64,000 bases of DNA, taken from positions 43,435 to 107,434 of the forward strand of contig NZ_RJVR01000120.1 in NCBI RefSeq assembly GCF_003999195.1, in the 5' to 3' direction. Positions 23,191 through 32,255 of this stretch are shown here, piece by piece; the stretch's first letter is position 1, and each line of letters opens with the position of its first letter. Position numbers and translations under genes: made by a program. The DNA comes from Streptomyces soli (lineage in GTDB: Bacteria; Actinomycetota; Actinomycetes; Streptomycetales; Streptomycetaceae). Below the pieces are notes generated by a model. The model worked only from the letters and a program-made list of their open reading frames with translations. It had not been told where the DNA came from and ran no database searches.

Positions 23191-23703
23191 CGGCAGATGC
23201 GGTTGCAGTACGAGGCGTCTACGGTACTGAAATGCCCTCGTAGGAGCCGCATCGAACCGGCCCGCAGGGTCTCCCCACGGTAGTTCGGCCGGGCGGCGGT
23301 GCCGGCACCAAGGACGCGAGCCGATGTCGTCGGGCAACGTACGGCCGGCACATGCGGAGGCGGCGCCTCCGTCGTCGATGGTGAGGGCGTGGTAGCGGTC
23401 GTCGATGCGGCGCAGGACCTCTTCAGAGTCAGCGCGGTCGCCCCGGGGCTGGCTGACCAAAGTGTTGGCCTTGTCGCGCCACCGCAGGTTGTTGATCGAC
23501 AGAACTGGCCGCCACCCGTGTTCCGCTCCATGCAGTCGTCCGTCCGCGGCGGCGCCTGCGAGGCAGAGGAGCGTGGGGCGAGTAGGAGAGGACACGCACC
23601 CTCCCGCCACCTCAGTGAACTTTGCCTTACCGGGAGCCAGAACCGGGCCCGGCCTGGAGCAAACTCCCACCCCACTGACCAGCAAAGCCTCACCCAGTGA
23701 TTA
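23191..23703. other. Decayed intergenic region
   Basis: A minus-strand stretch (about 23340-23540) reads HGWRPVLSINNLRWRDKA and then DSEEVLRRIDDRYHALTIDDG. It looks protein-like but was not recognised, has no start and is interrupted. The rest shows nothing supportable. Confidence 0.35.
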
Positions 23704-23777
23704 AGAGGCCGCGCGAATAGGTGGGGCGGCGCCGCCCATCGGCACGCGACGCCGCCCCACCTATTCGGGCGGCCTCT
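23704..23777. repeat. Long inverted repeat (28-bp stem, 18-base loop)
   Basis: Left arm 23704-23731 (AGAGGCCGCGCGAATAGG and following) pairs with 23750-23777 at 27 of 28 positions. The stem is unusually long and contains an AT-containing core GAATAGGTGGGGCGGCG. There is no T-tract. It could be a bidirectional terminator or a recombination/MITE-type hairpin. Confidence 0.65.
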
Positions 23778-24097
23778 AAGCGATCCTCACTACCTGTCCA
23801 CCGCACAACCAGGCCTACGACCCACGCCCCAAAGCCAGCGCAGCCCGTACAGCCGCCTCCCCCAGCGCTGCCGGACATCGAACCGAGAACCAGTCCGGAC
23901 ATGGAAGCGCCAGCAACTCCCGGTTGGCCGTCTTGTCCACCCCTGGCCGACCCCAGACACACCACCGAACGCCACGCGGTCCGTGCGGGCCTGGGGGCGT
24001 GCCAGCCGCTTGTCGGTGGCAGGGGTGTGCCCGGACCGCCTCGCCTGTCCTGACCGCTCACTTGGGCTTCTGCCCCATCCAGCCGCTCTGGCACCAA

Positions 24098-24289
24098 TCA
24101 GGCGAGCCGGTCGGCGATGGCCAGGACCACAGCAGCGGCAACGGTTGCCGCCGAACTGATGACCATCACGGCCCGGCTCCACCCGCTTTCGCGCGTGACG
24201 TCGGCGTCCAGGTCATCCCGCTCCGGCTTCAGCCAGTACGCCCCAAGCAGGGCCGCATACCGCACAGGGGTCTCGCCATGAGGATCCAT
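24098..24289 (-). CDS. Small membrane protein, unrecognised
   Basis: This 63-residue frame has a polar N-terminus (MDPHGETPVRYAALLGAYWL) and one transmembrane helix near the C-terminus (about 38-60, VMVISSAATVAAAVVLAIA). ATG at 24289 follows GGTAGGG. Codon use looks like neighbouring genes. No family recognised. Confidence 0.45.
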   Translation of the reverse strand: MDPHGETPVRYAALLGAYWLKPERDDLDADVTRESGWSRAVMVISSAATVAAAVVLAIADRLA

Positions 24290-24482
24290 GCCCTACCAAC
24301 GCGTGACTAAGAGAAACGACAGCGGCAGCCCCCTCGCCGTCACCCTTTCAGCCCACACGGCCCGGCCCGAGCCGATCCCGTATCCGGCGGGCCGGGCTCA
24401 AGCTCGGCCTGGAGTACGCCCGACCAACTCCCTTATCCTCCAGCGGCAGCCCGCGGAGTAGCGACCGGGCCGTCCGCGCGAG

Positions 24483-24881
24483 GTGCACCGTCGCGCTGGG
24501 GGCAACATCGTGGTCGGCTCCCGGATCAGGGCGAGGGCCTCGTGCCACATCACCTCGGTGGGATACCACCCGGCCAGCCGCGCGATCGACGACGCGACCG
24601 TCGCCGAGGCGCTGGTATGCGTCGAATCGCGGCACGCCGTCCTGGCCCCGTTCTCCGCCGGCAGCAACGACCTCCTCATCCCGATCCGCGACGGCCTCAC
24701 GGCCGACCACGCGCACACCGAACGGGGAGAACTCATCGCCGGCAGTAAACCGGGACGCACCTGTCCGGAACAGATCAGCCTCTACAAGTCGGGCGTGGCA
24801 GTACAGGACGCCGCGGCCACGGCCCTGGTCGTCACCGCCGCCCGCGAGCAGTCGACCGGCAAGGAGATCACGCTGCGGTGA
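24483..24881 (+). pseudogene. Ornithine cyclodeaminase/mu-crystallin family, C-terminal remnant
   Basis: One continuous frame gives the C-terminal third of this NAD-dependent family: SCHITSVGYHPASRAIDDATVAEALVCVESR (two parts of the dinucleotide domain), LLIPIRDG, ERGELIAGSKPGR, EQISLYKSGVAVQDAAATAL and GKEITLR. The N-terminal 200 residues of the usual 310-330 are missing, so it cannot be active. Confidence 0.7.
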
Positions 24882-24979
24882 CGCCACACGGCGACTGGAC
24901 CACCCACCGGCTGAGCACATCGACAGCTACGCCGAGAGGGGGTGCCGCAGGGGCGCTTGCCGGTCATCTCCGCGCCGGT

Positions 24980-25591
24980 TCATGACCGTGTCAGCTCACC
25001 ACCAGGAGGTGGGGTGACCTCTCGTTGCAGACGGGCGGAGACCATCTGCACCGCGACGAGCAGCACCGTGCCGGCGGCCAGCAGGGGCACGAAACGGTCG
25101 GCAGGCGGGTCGGTGAGCATGATCATGGCGGTGGTCGCCATGGCCGGCGGATGGGCCGCCTTGAGCACGAGCACGAGTCCGCAGGCGATGCCGCAAGCCA
25201 CGGCAGCGGCCCAAGGGCCGTGCCAGCCAAGGGCGAGCACCGCGAAGCCGACGAGGCAGGACAGCATGTGGCCGCCGATGACATGGCGGGGCTGCGCAAG
25301 AGGCGAGTTGGGAGTCGCGGTGACGATCGCCGTCGTGGCCGCGAGCGGCGGCACCAGCACCGTCTGGTGCGTAAGCGCCCCCACAGCCACCAGCATGGCC
25401 AACCCGACCGACGTGGTGACGGCCGCCGACGCGACCGTGCGCCCGGGCACCGGCGGCTCGTCGGGTTTCCACCAACGGGCCCAAGACCGCTTCGCCGGAC
25501 GGACTGGGACATCCACGACTTCCGACATCTCGGGCACGTCATAGGTCACGAATGCGACATTCCTGCCCGGAGGCGAGGCAGACAGCCGCAC
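24980..25591 (-). CDS. HPP-family integral membrane protein
   Basis: This protein has up to 203 residues with four or five transmembrane helices. The HPP-family segments are visible: PNSPLAQPRHVIGGHMLSCLVG, split here as PNSPLAQPR and VIGGHMLSCLVG, and the motif AAHPPAMATTA that names the family. Family members have been linked to nitrite transport in plants and cyanobacteria. The function in actinomycetes is unknown. The start is uncertain: ATG at 25591 or ATG at 25528 (MSEVVDVPVRP). No partner gene is evident. Confidence 0.8.
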   Translation of the reverse strand: MRLSASPPGRNVAFVTYDVPEMSEVVDVPVRPAKRSWARWWKPDEPPVPGRTVASAAVTTSVGLAMLVAVGALTHQTVLVPPLAATTAIVTATPNSPLAQPRHVIGGHMLSCLVGFAVLALGWHGPWAAAVACGIACGLVLVLKAAHPPAMATTAMIMLTDPPADRFVPLLAAGTVLLVAVQMVSARLQREVTPPPGGELTRS

Positions 25592-25984
25592 AGCGGCCCC
25601 GCCTCCCCGCGGCGTGCGTCCGCGCCAGATGGAGAGGAGGCGTGGCCTCCGGACTGCCGGGCGTGGCGCACACCTGTAGGGGGTACGGAATCACCACAGG
25701 AACTCCTCGCAACCGTCCCCGCTTCCGGCCCACGGCGGCTCGTCGTCCGTGAAGACGGGGATCACGCCCAAAATCCTGACGCCGCGAACCACCGCCCGTC
25801 CAAGCCCGCCTCCTTATCGCTCGATCGAAGCCGCCTATCGAACCGCTCCCGCCAAGACCACGGAGCCACCACTGCTCCCCGCCTCCACACCACAATCCAC
25901 GGAGAACCGGAATACGCACAGCCCTCCGGAGCCAGTCCACAGAGAGCGAGTCCAAAGGCGTGGCCAGAAGGTCAGGGAGGCGAA

Positions 25985-26235
25985 GCCAGAGCCGGATCCC
26001 TGCGACGGTGATCGTGCCATGGAACACGAAGGCCCGCTTGTCATACCGCGTAGCCACGGCCCGGAATGACTTCAGCGCGTTCACGGAGCGCTGTACTTCG
26101 TTCCTGCGCCGGCAGGTCCGCTGGTCGAAGCCTGTGGGCCGACCGCCTTTGCTGCCTCGGCGGCGGCGATTGGCCTGCTGATTCTCCGACTCGGGGATCG
26201 TGCGCTTGATTTGACGGCGGCGCAGGCAGCATCAG
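25985..26235 (-). mobile_element. IS5-family transposase C-terminal remnant
   Basis: On the minus strand, LRRRQIKRTIPESENQQANRRRRGS, GGRPTGFDQRTC, RRNEVQRSVNALKSF and RAVATRYDKRAFVFHGT form the C-terminal end of an IS5-type DDE transposase, including the ExxxxR-like NEVQRSVNAL region. The N-terminal two thirds and the normal terminus after RLWLR are missing. It is a relic. Confidence 0.75.
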
Positions 26236-26450
26236 CACACGGCCGGCGCCCGTAGCGACCCGCCGCCGGCTCCCGCCTCAAAGGGGGCCGTGTGGGCAGA
26301 GCATCAGGGCGAACGGCCGTGGCAGCACCCGGGTTGCCAGGTTTGGGCTGCTCTGACGTCGAGCAGGACGGCACGACCTTCACCCTCGCCGCGATCGACA
26401 TCGTCAGCCCTGGCGCACGGGCGTCACCCTGGGCGCCCTGAAGTAGCCCC

Positions 26451-26506
26451 AGCACGGCCGCCGCAGAGGCCCGTGAGCCGGCACGGGCCTCTGCGGCGGC
26501 CGTGCT
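26451..26506. terminator. Perfect 25-bp hairpin
   Basis: AGCACGGCCGCCGCAGAGGC and five more bases (26451-26475) pair without mismatch with 26482-26506 around a six-base loop. It is probably a strong terminator left from a gene whose last codons (...GVTLGALK, stop at about 26443) can be seen just before it. No full gene remains. Confidence 0.75.
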
Positions 26507-26564
26507 GTGTTGCGTTCGGGTAAGAACGCCGTGACGTTCTTGTTCAGCTACTGACGCACGTTCG

Positions 26565-26594
26565 GACTGTTCGTACAGTCAGCTGGTCGGACCA
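26565..26594. promoter_or_regulatory. FadR/GntR-type operator and adjacent dyad
   Basis: TGGTCGGACCA (26584-26594) is a perfect palindrome fitting the FadR-subfamily GntR operator pattern TNGTNNNACNA. Directly upstream GACTGT-TCGT-ACAGTC (26565-26580) is a second dyad. They precede a decayed GntR gene and the amidase pair. Confidence 0.6.
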
Positions 26595-26649
26595 TATATC
26601 TGATGCCCCTCTTCACCGTGAGCGAGAGGAACGGCTCATCGCAACCGTC

Positions 26650-26960
26650 CCAGGCACCGCGCAACCGCCAGCCTCCAGCAGCGTCGGCAACGCGCTGGTC
26701 GCCCATCTGGAAGAGCTGATCGCGGTGGGTGAACCCGGCCCGGGTGAGGCTGCCGTCGGAGCGTTAGCCGGCTGATTCGCTGTCGGCGTCGTGGACCTCG
26801 CCACGGGAAGCCCTGCACCAACTGGAGGCCAAACACCTCATCAAGCGGCGGCAGAGGCACCGCGATCCTGGCGCCGCCCGCCGTGAGCCTTCATCTCGCC
26901 GACGTCGACCCGCTGATCCGGCGCACGCGCTACGACAGCGCGCCTTCGCCGACCAGGACT
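26650..26960 (+). pseudogene. GntR-family regulator, N-terminal remnant
   Basis: Pieces of a GntR winged helix can be read: ALVAHLEELIAVGEPGPGEA, then in another frame LPSER followed by an in-frame TAG, DSLSASWTSPREALHQLEAK and HLIKRRQRH. The effector domain is absent. It sits between a FadR-type operator (26584) and the amidase genes, the place expected for their regulator. Confidence 0.6.
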
Positions 26961-27107
26961 GACCTTCGTTCAACCGTGACGGCCCGCCTCAGGGCGGCGC
27001 GACGCCCTGCCATCGCCTCTGTTTGCACCGATCACCGATACGGCGCTGCTCACGCGAGCCGAAGTCATGCCGGGACCCGATCCAACGACACGAGCACAGG
27101 AGTACGC

Positions 27108-28502
27108 ATGACCACCGATGCCATGGACCCGGGGGACGCCCGGGAGCTTCTCATCTCCGGCCTGGGGCGCCGCGGTTTCCTCCGCGCCGCCACCGCCGTG
27201 ACCGCGGCCGGCACTGCGGCGACGCTGCTCACGCAGGGCCAGGCGCAGGCGGCGGAGTCGGCGAAGCCGCCCTTGACCGCGTTCCCGAAGGAGATCCTCC
27301 AGCCCGGCAAGGGACCGGTCCACGGCAAGCACTACCTGCCCTCGCTGCCGGAACAGGTCCGCTGGGGGTACGTCCCCGCGCTCGACAGCCAGCCGGTGCT
27401 GCGGATTCGCTCCGGGGAAACGGTGACTGTCGACACGCTCTCCCATGAGGGGCTCCTGGAGGATCAGGGCCGCGACCCCGCCACCTACTTCGCTCACCAC
27501 GGCGTCCCCGCCGATCAGGTGCTGGACGACGCGATCGCCGTCGCCCGCGACTACACCCGGACCACCCGCAACTTCGATGTCGACGGCCCCCACGTGGTCA
27601 CCGGCCCGATCCACGTGACGGGGGCACAGCCCGGCGACGTGCTGAAGATCGAGGTGCTCTCGACCCTGCCGCGTGTGCCCTACGGAGTCGTGTCGAGCCG
27701 CCACGGTAAGGGCGCCCTCGCCCGCCAGTCCGGCGGCTCGGCCCCGGCCGGGATCACCCTCGAGGAGGTCATGCCTCCGGTGTCGACGGACGGGCGGGCC
27801 ACCGGAGACCCTGTCCACTACGGCAATGTCTCGCTCTTCACACCGATCCGCCGTTCGGGCGTGGTCCTCAACGGCGTGATGCCGCTTGGCGCTTCCGGTG
27901 AAGTGGCGTTCCCGCTCAAGCCCCACATGGGCATGATGGGCGTCGCTTTCGCGTCCGGGGACACCCTCACCGCACCCACCCTCAACTCCATACCGCCGAC
28001 CCTCGGGGGCGGCAATATCGACATCAACCTCCTCACTCAGGACTCGACCTTCTACCTCCCGGTCTTCGCTGAGGGCGCCCTTTTCTATACCGGTGACCCG
28101 CACCTGGCCATGGGCAACGGCGAAGTGGCGCTCACGGCCATGGAGGGCTCGCTGCGCACGACCTTCCGCCTGACCGTATGCAAGCAGGGTTCCGGTGACG
28201 CCCCGTCCGTCGCCTTCCGCTACCCCTTCGCCGAGACCCCCGACGCGTGGGTGGCCGTGGGCCTGTCCGACCCCGACGGCATCCAGAACAGCCAGATCAA
28301 CGACCTGAACATCGCCATGCGACGCGCCGTGGTCAATGCCCTGGACTTCCTTGAGCAGGACCTCGGCATGGACCGCGCAGTGGCGTACGCGTACCTGTCG
28401 GCGGCTGCCGACTTCGAGGTGTCCCAGGTCGTGGACCGCACCGTCGGCGTACACGGGGTGATCAAGAAGGATCACTTCACCAACAAGCACCTCGCACGAT
28501 AG
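27108..28502 (+). CDS. Tat-exported acetamidase/formamidase family protein
   Basis: This 464-residue protein of the FmdA/AmdA family releases ammonia from short amides. ATG at 27108 follows AGGAG. A twin-arginine signal (GRRGFLRAA, Arg21-Arg22) with a likely cleavage after AQA near 48 marks export of the folded enzyme. Family features include SGETVTVDTLSHEG, DGPHVVTGPIHVTGAQPGD, FPLKPHMGMMGVAF and GGNIDINLL with the metal/active-site residues, and a C-terminal AYAYLSAAADFEVSQVVD. The next gene, another Tat amidase, starts 13 bases later, so they form an operon. Export of an acetamidase is less usual than a cytoplasmic one. Confidence 0.88.
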   Translation: MTTDAMDPGDARELLISGLGRRGFLRAATAVTAAGTAATLLTQGQAQAAESAKPPLTAFPKEILQPGKGPVHGKHYLPSLPEQVRWGYVPALDSQPVLRIRSGETVTVDTLSHEGLLEDQGRDPATYFAHHGVPADQVLDDAIAVARDYTRTTRNFDVDGPHVVTGPIHVTGAQPGDVLKIEVLSTLPRVPYGVVSSRHGKGALARQSGGSAPAGITLEEVMPPVSTDGRATGDPVHYGNVSLFTPIRRSGVVLNGVMPLGASGEVAFPLKPHMGMMGVAFASGDTLTAPTLNSIPPTLGGGNIDINLLTQDSTFYLPVFAEGALFYTGDPHLAMGNGEVALTAMEGSLRTTFRLTVCKQGSGDAPSVAFRYPFAETPDAWVAVGLSDPDGIQNSQINDLNIAMRRAVVNALDFLEQDLGMDRAVAYAYLSAAADFEVSQVVDRTVGVHGVIKKDHFTNKHLAR

Positions 28503-28514
28503 GAGCCACCACCC

Positions 28515-30197
28515 ATGGACGACCAGCAGCCATATGAGACGGGATCAGCGACGCACGTGAGCAAGTCAAGAAATCTCAACAGGCGCGGCTTCATAGGTGC
28601 CGTGGGCGCGGCCGGCGCTCTGGGCATCGTTGGCGGGGCGGCAGATCCGGCCTTCGCGCAAAGCGCGGCGACCGCGCAGGCACCGACCAGTACGTCTGGA
28701 CGGCCGTCCCGCAACGGGAACTTCGAGCTGATGGAGGCGACGATCGCCGACATTCACGATGCGTACCACCGTGGCCTGCTCACCTGTCGGGAGTTGGTGC
28801 AGCAATACCTCGACCGGATCGCCGCCTACGACAAGCAAGGGCCGGCTCTGACGGCGATCATCACCGTCAACCCGCGCGCGCTCGAGGTCGCCGACGAGCT
28901 GGACCGCAAGTACAAGCGTTCCGGGCTGACCGGCCCGCTGCACGGCATCCCGGTCATCCTGAAGGACAACTACGACACCTTCGACATGCCGACCACCGGC
29001 GGCAACACGGCGATGCGTACCTCCGTGCCGCCCACGGACGCGTTCACGGTCGACAAGATGCGCAAGGCGGGGGCACTCATCCTCGCCAAGGCCAACCTGC
29101 AGGAATTCGCCCGGGGCGGCAACTCGCTCAGCTCGCTGGGCGGACAGGTCCTCAACCCCTACGACCTCACCCGGACACCGGGCGGATCCAGTGGCGGCAC
29201 CGGTGCGGCGATCGCCTCGAACTTCGCCGTCCTGGGCACGGGCAGTGACACCGGTCAGTCGGTCCGTTCCCCCGCTTCCGCCAACAGCCTCGTCGGCGTT
29301 CGTTCCACCAGGGGTCTGATCAGCCGCAGCGGCGTCATACCGGCCAGCATCACGCAGGACGAGCTCGGACCCATCACCCGTACGGTGGAGGACGCGGCTC
29401 GGATGCTCGACGTCATGGTGGGCTTCGACCCGACCGACCCCGTCACGGGATACGGCGTCGGCCGCCCTCCGCGCAGCTATACGGACAACCTGCGACGCGA
29501 CGCGCTCAAGGGTGCCCGCATCGGCGTGATGACCAATCTGTTCGGCACCGAGGCACGCCACCAGGAGGTCAATCGTGTGATGGAGGAGGTCATCTCCAAC
29601 ATGCAAGCGCAGGGCGCGACCATCATCCGCTTCACCCTGCCGGCGTACGACACCCTGCAGTCCATCGTGGTCACCTCCACGTGGGAAGCGCATACGGCCA
29701 TGGACGCGTACTTCGCCTCACTCGGCCCGGACGCCCCGGTGCACACCTTCGACCAACTGGTCGCCTCCAAGACGGCGACACCGGAGGCGCAGGCGGCGCT
29801 CGAGGCGGAACTTGCGATCGTGGACGGCCTGAACAATCCGACCTACAAGGACCACTTCGTCAACCGTGAGAAGCTTCGGCTGGCGGTGTCGGCCAAGATG
29901 GCCGAGCTCAACATCGAGGCAATCCTGTATCCCCTGCAGAAGGTGCTCGTCTCCCTGGTCGGCGTACCGCAACCCGAACGCAACGGCACCCTGTCCAACG
30001 GAACGGGCTTCCCGGCCGTCTGCTTCCCCGGTGGCTTCTCCACTCCCACCGCGTCAGCTCCGATCGGCGTACCGGTGGGCGCCGAGTTGCTGGGGCGTGA
30101 GTACAGCGAGCCGCTGCTGCTCTCCCTCGCCTACGCCTACGAGCAGGCCATCAAGGCCCGGAAGCTCCCGGTCAGCACGCCGCCCCTGACGCGGTGA
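28515..30197 (+). CDS. Tat-exported amidase (amidase signature family)
   Basis: This is a 560-residue amidase-signature enzyme. After a polar start a Tat signal (LNRRGFIGAVGAAGALG, Arg23-Arg24) precedes the mature domain. The Ser-cisSer-Lys triad is visible: Lys150 in PVILKDNY, Ser225 in PGGSSGGTGAA and nucleophile Ser249 in GSDTGQSVRSPAS, where the more common DTGGS is DTGQS. It probably hydrolyses an amide or peptide outside the membrane. It is the second gene of an operon with the acetamidase. Confidence 0.88.
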   Translation: MDDQQPYETGSATHVSKSRNLNRRGFIGAVGAAGALGIVGGAADPAFAQSAATAQAPTSTSGRPSRNGNFELMEATIADIHDAYHRGLLTCRELVQQYLDRIAAYDKQGPALTAIITVNPRALEVADELDRKYKRSGLTGPLHGIPVILKDNYDTFDMPTTGGNTAMRTSVPPTDAFTVDKMRKAGALILAKANLQEFARGGNSLSSLGGQVLNPYDLTRTPGGSSGGTGAAIASNFAVLGTGSDTGQSVRSPASANSLVGVRSTRGLISRSGVIPASITQDELGPITRTVEDAARMLDVMVGFDPTDPVTGYGVGRPPRSYTDNLRRDALKGARIGVMTNLFGTEARHQEVNRVMEEVISNMQAQGATIIRFTLPAYDTLQSIVVTSTWEAHTAMDAYFASLGPDAPVHTFDQLVASKTATPEAQAALEAELAIVDGLNNPTYKDHFVNREKLRLAVSAKMAELNIEAILYPLQKVLVSLVGVPQPERNGTLSNGTGFPAVCFPGGFSTPTASAPIGVPVGAELLGREYSEPLLLSLAYAYEQAIKARKLPVSTPPLTR

Positions 30198-30497
30198 GCG
30201 TGGGCCTCGGCCTCTTGGGCGTCCGCTCGACGCTGGACCGAGTCGGCGGACGGGCCGACCGTGGCGTCGTCGGGAACCGTGCCGTCACCCCACTGCACGC
30301 GGGCGTGGTAGCCCAGTCGAGCCGGTGACGCCACCGGTCACCGAACCGACGTCCGCCGAGAAGACCTGCCCGGGGGTGGTCGTCTGGTCCTTGGGGGCGG
30401 TGGTTGCCGGCGCAGCGGCCGGCGTACCGTCGTCGGCGATGGCGAACACGTGGATCCTGCCCGCGGAGCCCGGGTCACCGGTCTGCGTCGGCAGGGT
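30198..30497. other. Intergenic, fragment only
   Basis: A minus-strand open stretch reads RIHVFAIADDGTPAAAP and is protein-like but has no recognisable family or neighbours in frame. No terminator was picked out. Confidence 0.35.
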
Positions 30498-30517
30498 CAT
30501 TACTGGGACACGCTCCT
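30498..30517. repeat. Solitary insertion-element end
   Basis: CATTACTGGGACACGCTCCT is identical at 19 of 20 bases to the right inverted repeat of the element at 47081-47245 (47226-47245), and both are followed by AG. The TAG stop of the aldo/keto reductase overlaps its last bases. No second end is seen nearby. Confidence 0.65.
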
Positions 30518-31577
30518 AGCCGGCGGCAATGTGCTGTCCGAGGAGCGCGCGGTCCGCGTCGCTGAGCCGGTCGGCGGCGAAGCGAGCCTGGTGCCAGTGC
30601 GGATAGATCAGATACGGCGCGCTGACCTTGTCGAGCGCGGCGAACTCGTCGTCGTCCAGCGTGAGCTGGGCGGCGCCCAGGTTGTCCTGGAGCTGGTCGT
30701 CCCGGCGTGCGCCGATCACCAGGGTGCTGACACCGGGCTTGCGCAGCAGATAGGCGAGCGCGACCTGGGCGGGCGAGACGCCGCGGCCGTCGGCGACGCC
30801 GACCAGCACCTCGATGATGTCGTAGAGCCGCTCCCTGTCGCGGATCGGCGGCTCGTCCCAGCGGGGGTCCACCTGGCGGGTGCCCTCCGGGGCCTCGCGG
30901 TCGCGCCGGTATTTGCCGCTGAGCAGTCCTCCCGCCAACGGGCTCCACACCATGATGCCCAGCCCTTGGTCCAGGGAGAGCGGGACCAGCTCGTACTCGC
31001 TGTCGCGGGATTCCAGGGAGTAGTAGATCTGGTTGCTGGCGAACCGCTGGTACCCGTGGGCGTCGGACACGGCGAGTGCCTTCATCAGTTGCCAGCCGCC
31101 GTAGTTCGACACGCCGAGGTAACGGATCTTGCCGGCTCGCAGCAGGGTGTCCAGGGCCTCCAGCGTCTCCTCCAGCGGTGTCTGCCCGTCCCACTCGTGG
31201 ACGTGGTACATGTCGACGTGGTCGGTGCGCAGCCGCCGGAGGCTGCCCTCCAGCTGGCTGATGATGTGGTGGCGGGACAGCCCTCCGTCATTTGGACCCT
31301 CGCCGACGACCATCCGTACCTTGGTCGACAGCAGCAGCTCGTCCCGGCGGCCCTCGATCGCCTTGCCGAGGATCTCCTCGGCCGCTCCGTTGGAGTACAT
31401 GTTCGCGGTGTCGAAGCAGTTCACCCCGGCGTCCACGGCCATGGCGACCTGCCGGCGGGCGCCCTCCACGTCCGTACCGCCGATGATGGCGAACGTGCCC
31501 TTCCCGCCGAAGGTCATGGTTCCCAGGGTCAGGACGGAGACTCGCAGGCCCGAGTGTCCAAGTTGGCGGTACTCCAC
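30516..31577 (-). CDS. Aldo/keto reductase
   Basis: This is a 353-residue NADPH-dependent aldo/keto reductase (AKR), counted from GTG 31577, which has GGGGAG eight bases upstream. Further upstream starts exist. The catalytic tetrad is visible in FDTANMYSNG (Asp and Tyr), LLLSTKVRM (Lys) and DMYHVHEWD (His). The C-terminal cofactor motif is VIGARRDDQLQDNL. It reduces aldehydes or ketones in the cytoplasm and no substrate can be assigned. Its stop codon overlaps an insertion-element end, so the last residues may have been altered, although the length is normal. Confidence 0.86.
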   Translation of the reverse strand: MEYRQLGHSGLRVSVLTLGTMTFGGKGTFAIIGGTDVEGARRQVAMAVDAGVNCFDTANMYSNGAAEEILGKAIEGRRDELLLSTKVRMVVGEGPNDGGLSRHHIISQLEGSLRRLRTDHVDMYHVHEWDGQTPLEETLEALDTLLRAGKIRYLGVSNYGGWQLMKALAVSDAHGYQRFASNQIYYSLESRDSEYELVPLSLDQGLGIMVWSPLAGGLLSGKYRRDREAPEGTRQVDPRWDEPPIRDRERLYDIIEVLVGVADGRGVSPAQVALAYLLRKPGVSTLVIGARRDDQLQDNLGAAQLTLDDDEFAALDKVSAPYLIYPHWHQARFAADRLSDADRALLGQHIAAG

Positions 31578-32255
31578 GATTTCCACTCCCCTCGGCTTGC
31601 AGCGCTGCCCGGCAAGGTCCGTGCCGGTCGTGTGCCGGGCAGCCACAACACGGCATCGCGTGCATCGTCCGCCGGATCCTTTCCAGGCGGGCAGCCATGC
31701 CCCGTCGGATTCTGCTTCCGCGGCGGAGGAAGCCGCTCAGGCACGCCGCGAGGCGACGGCGACCATCGGTCGGCGGGCCGGCCGGCCGCGGGCCGACGCC
31801 CGGAATGCACGGTCGAACGCTGTGTCAACAATACCAAGGGCTGGCGTCTACGGCAGCGGGCAGCCGGTCCGCAGCTTCCGCTGGGAGCTCCACAAGCTCG
31901 CAGGCCGCGTCCCATACCTGGGGCTGCTCCTCGTGGTGGTGGTGAGCCGTTGGAGGATGGCGAGGGCCCCTGGTCCGGTGACGTCCACACCCTTGACCGG
32001 TGTAGGTCGTACAGCGCTGCGTACACCGTGGGCAGGACCACGAACCATGATCCCAGACGAGGCAGAACCGCCGCTCAGGACCATCGCTCGGGGTTTCTCA
32101 CGGCGAAAGACTTCAAAGCCTGACGACGATTCGGGTTTTTTACGCCACACACCATCGTCTCGGCGAGCAGTTCCGCCGCCGGGCCCTGCTGCCCCGACGG
32201 GACGGGGTGCGGACACGCCTCTGCGCAAGGGTGACGGCCGCCGTATCGGCGCGGG
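31578..32255. other. Intergenic with a GcvT-like aminomethyltransferase scrap
   Basis: On the minus strand (about 31900-32050) AALYDL and, in a shifted frame, VKGVDVTGPGALAILQRLTT match the folate-binding N-terminus of GcvT-type aminomethyltransferases. The rest of that gene is absent. A short frame, MVCGVKNPNRRQALKSFAV, lies beyond it and is unrecognised. Confidence 0.5.

Noticed and set aside
30516..31577. Aldo/keto reductase as a truncated pseudogene
   Set aside because: Although its stop overlaps an insertion-element end, length, tetrad and C-terminal cofactor motif are complete.
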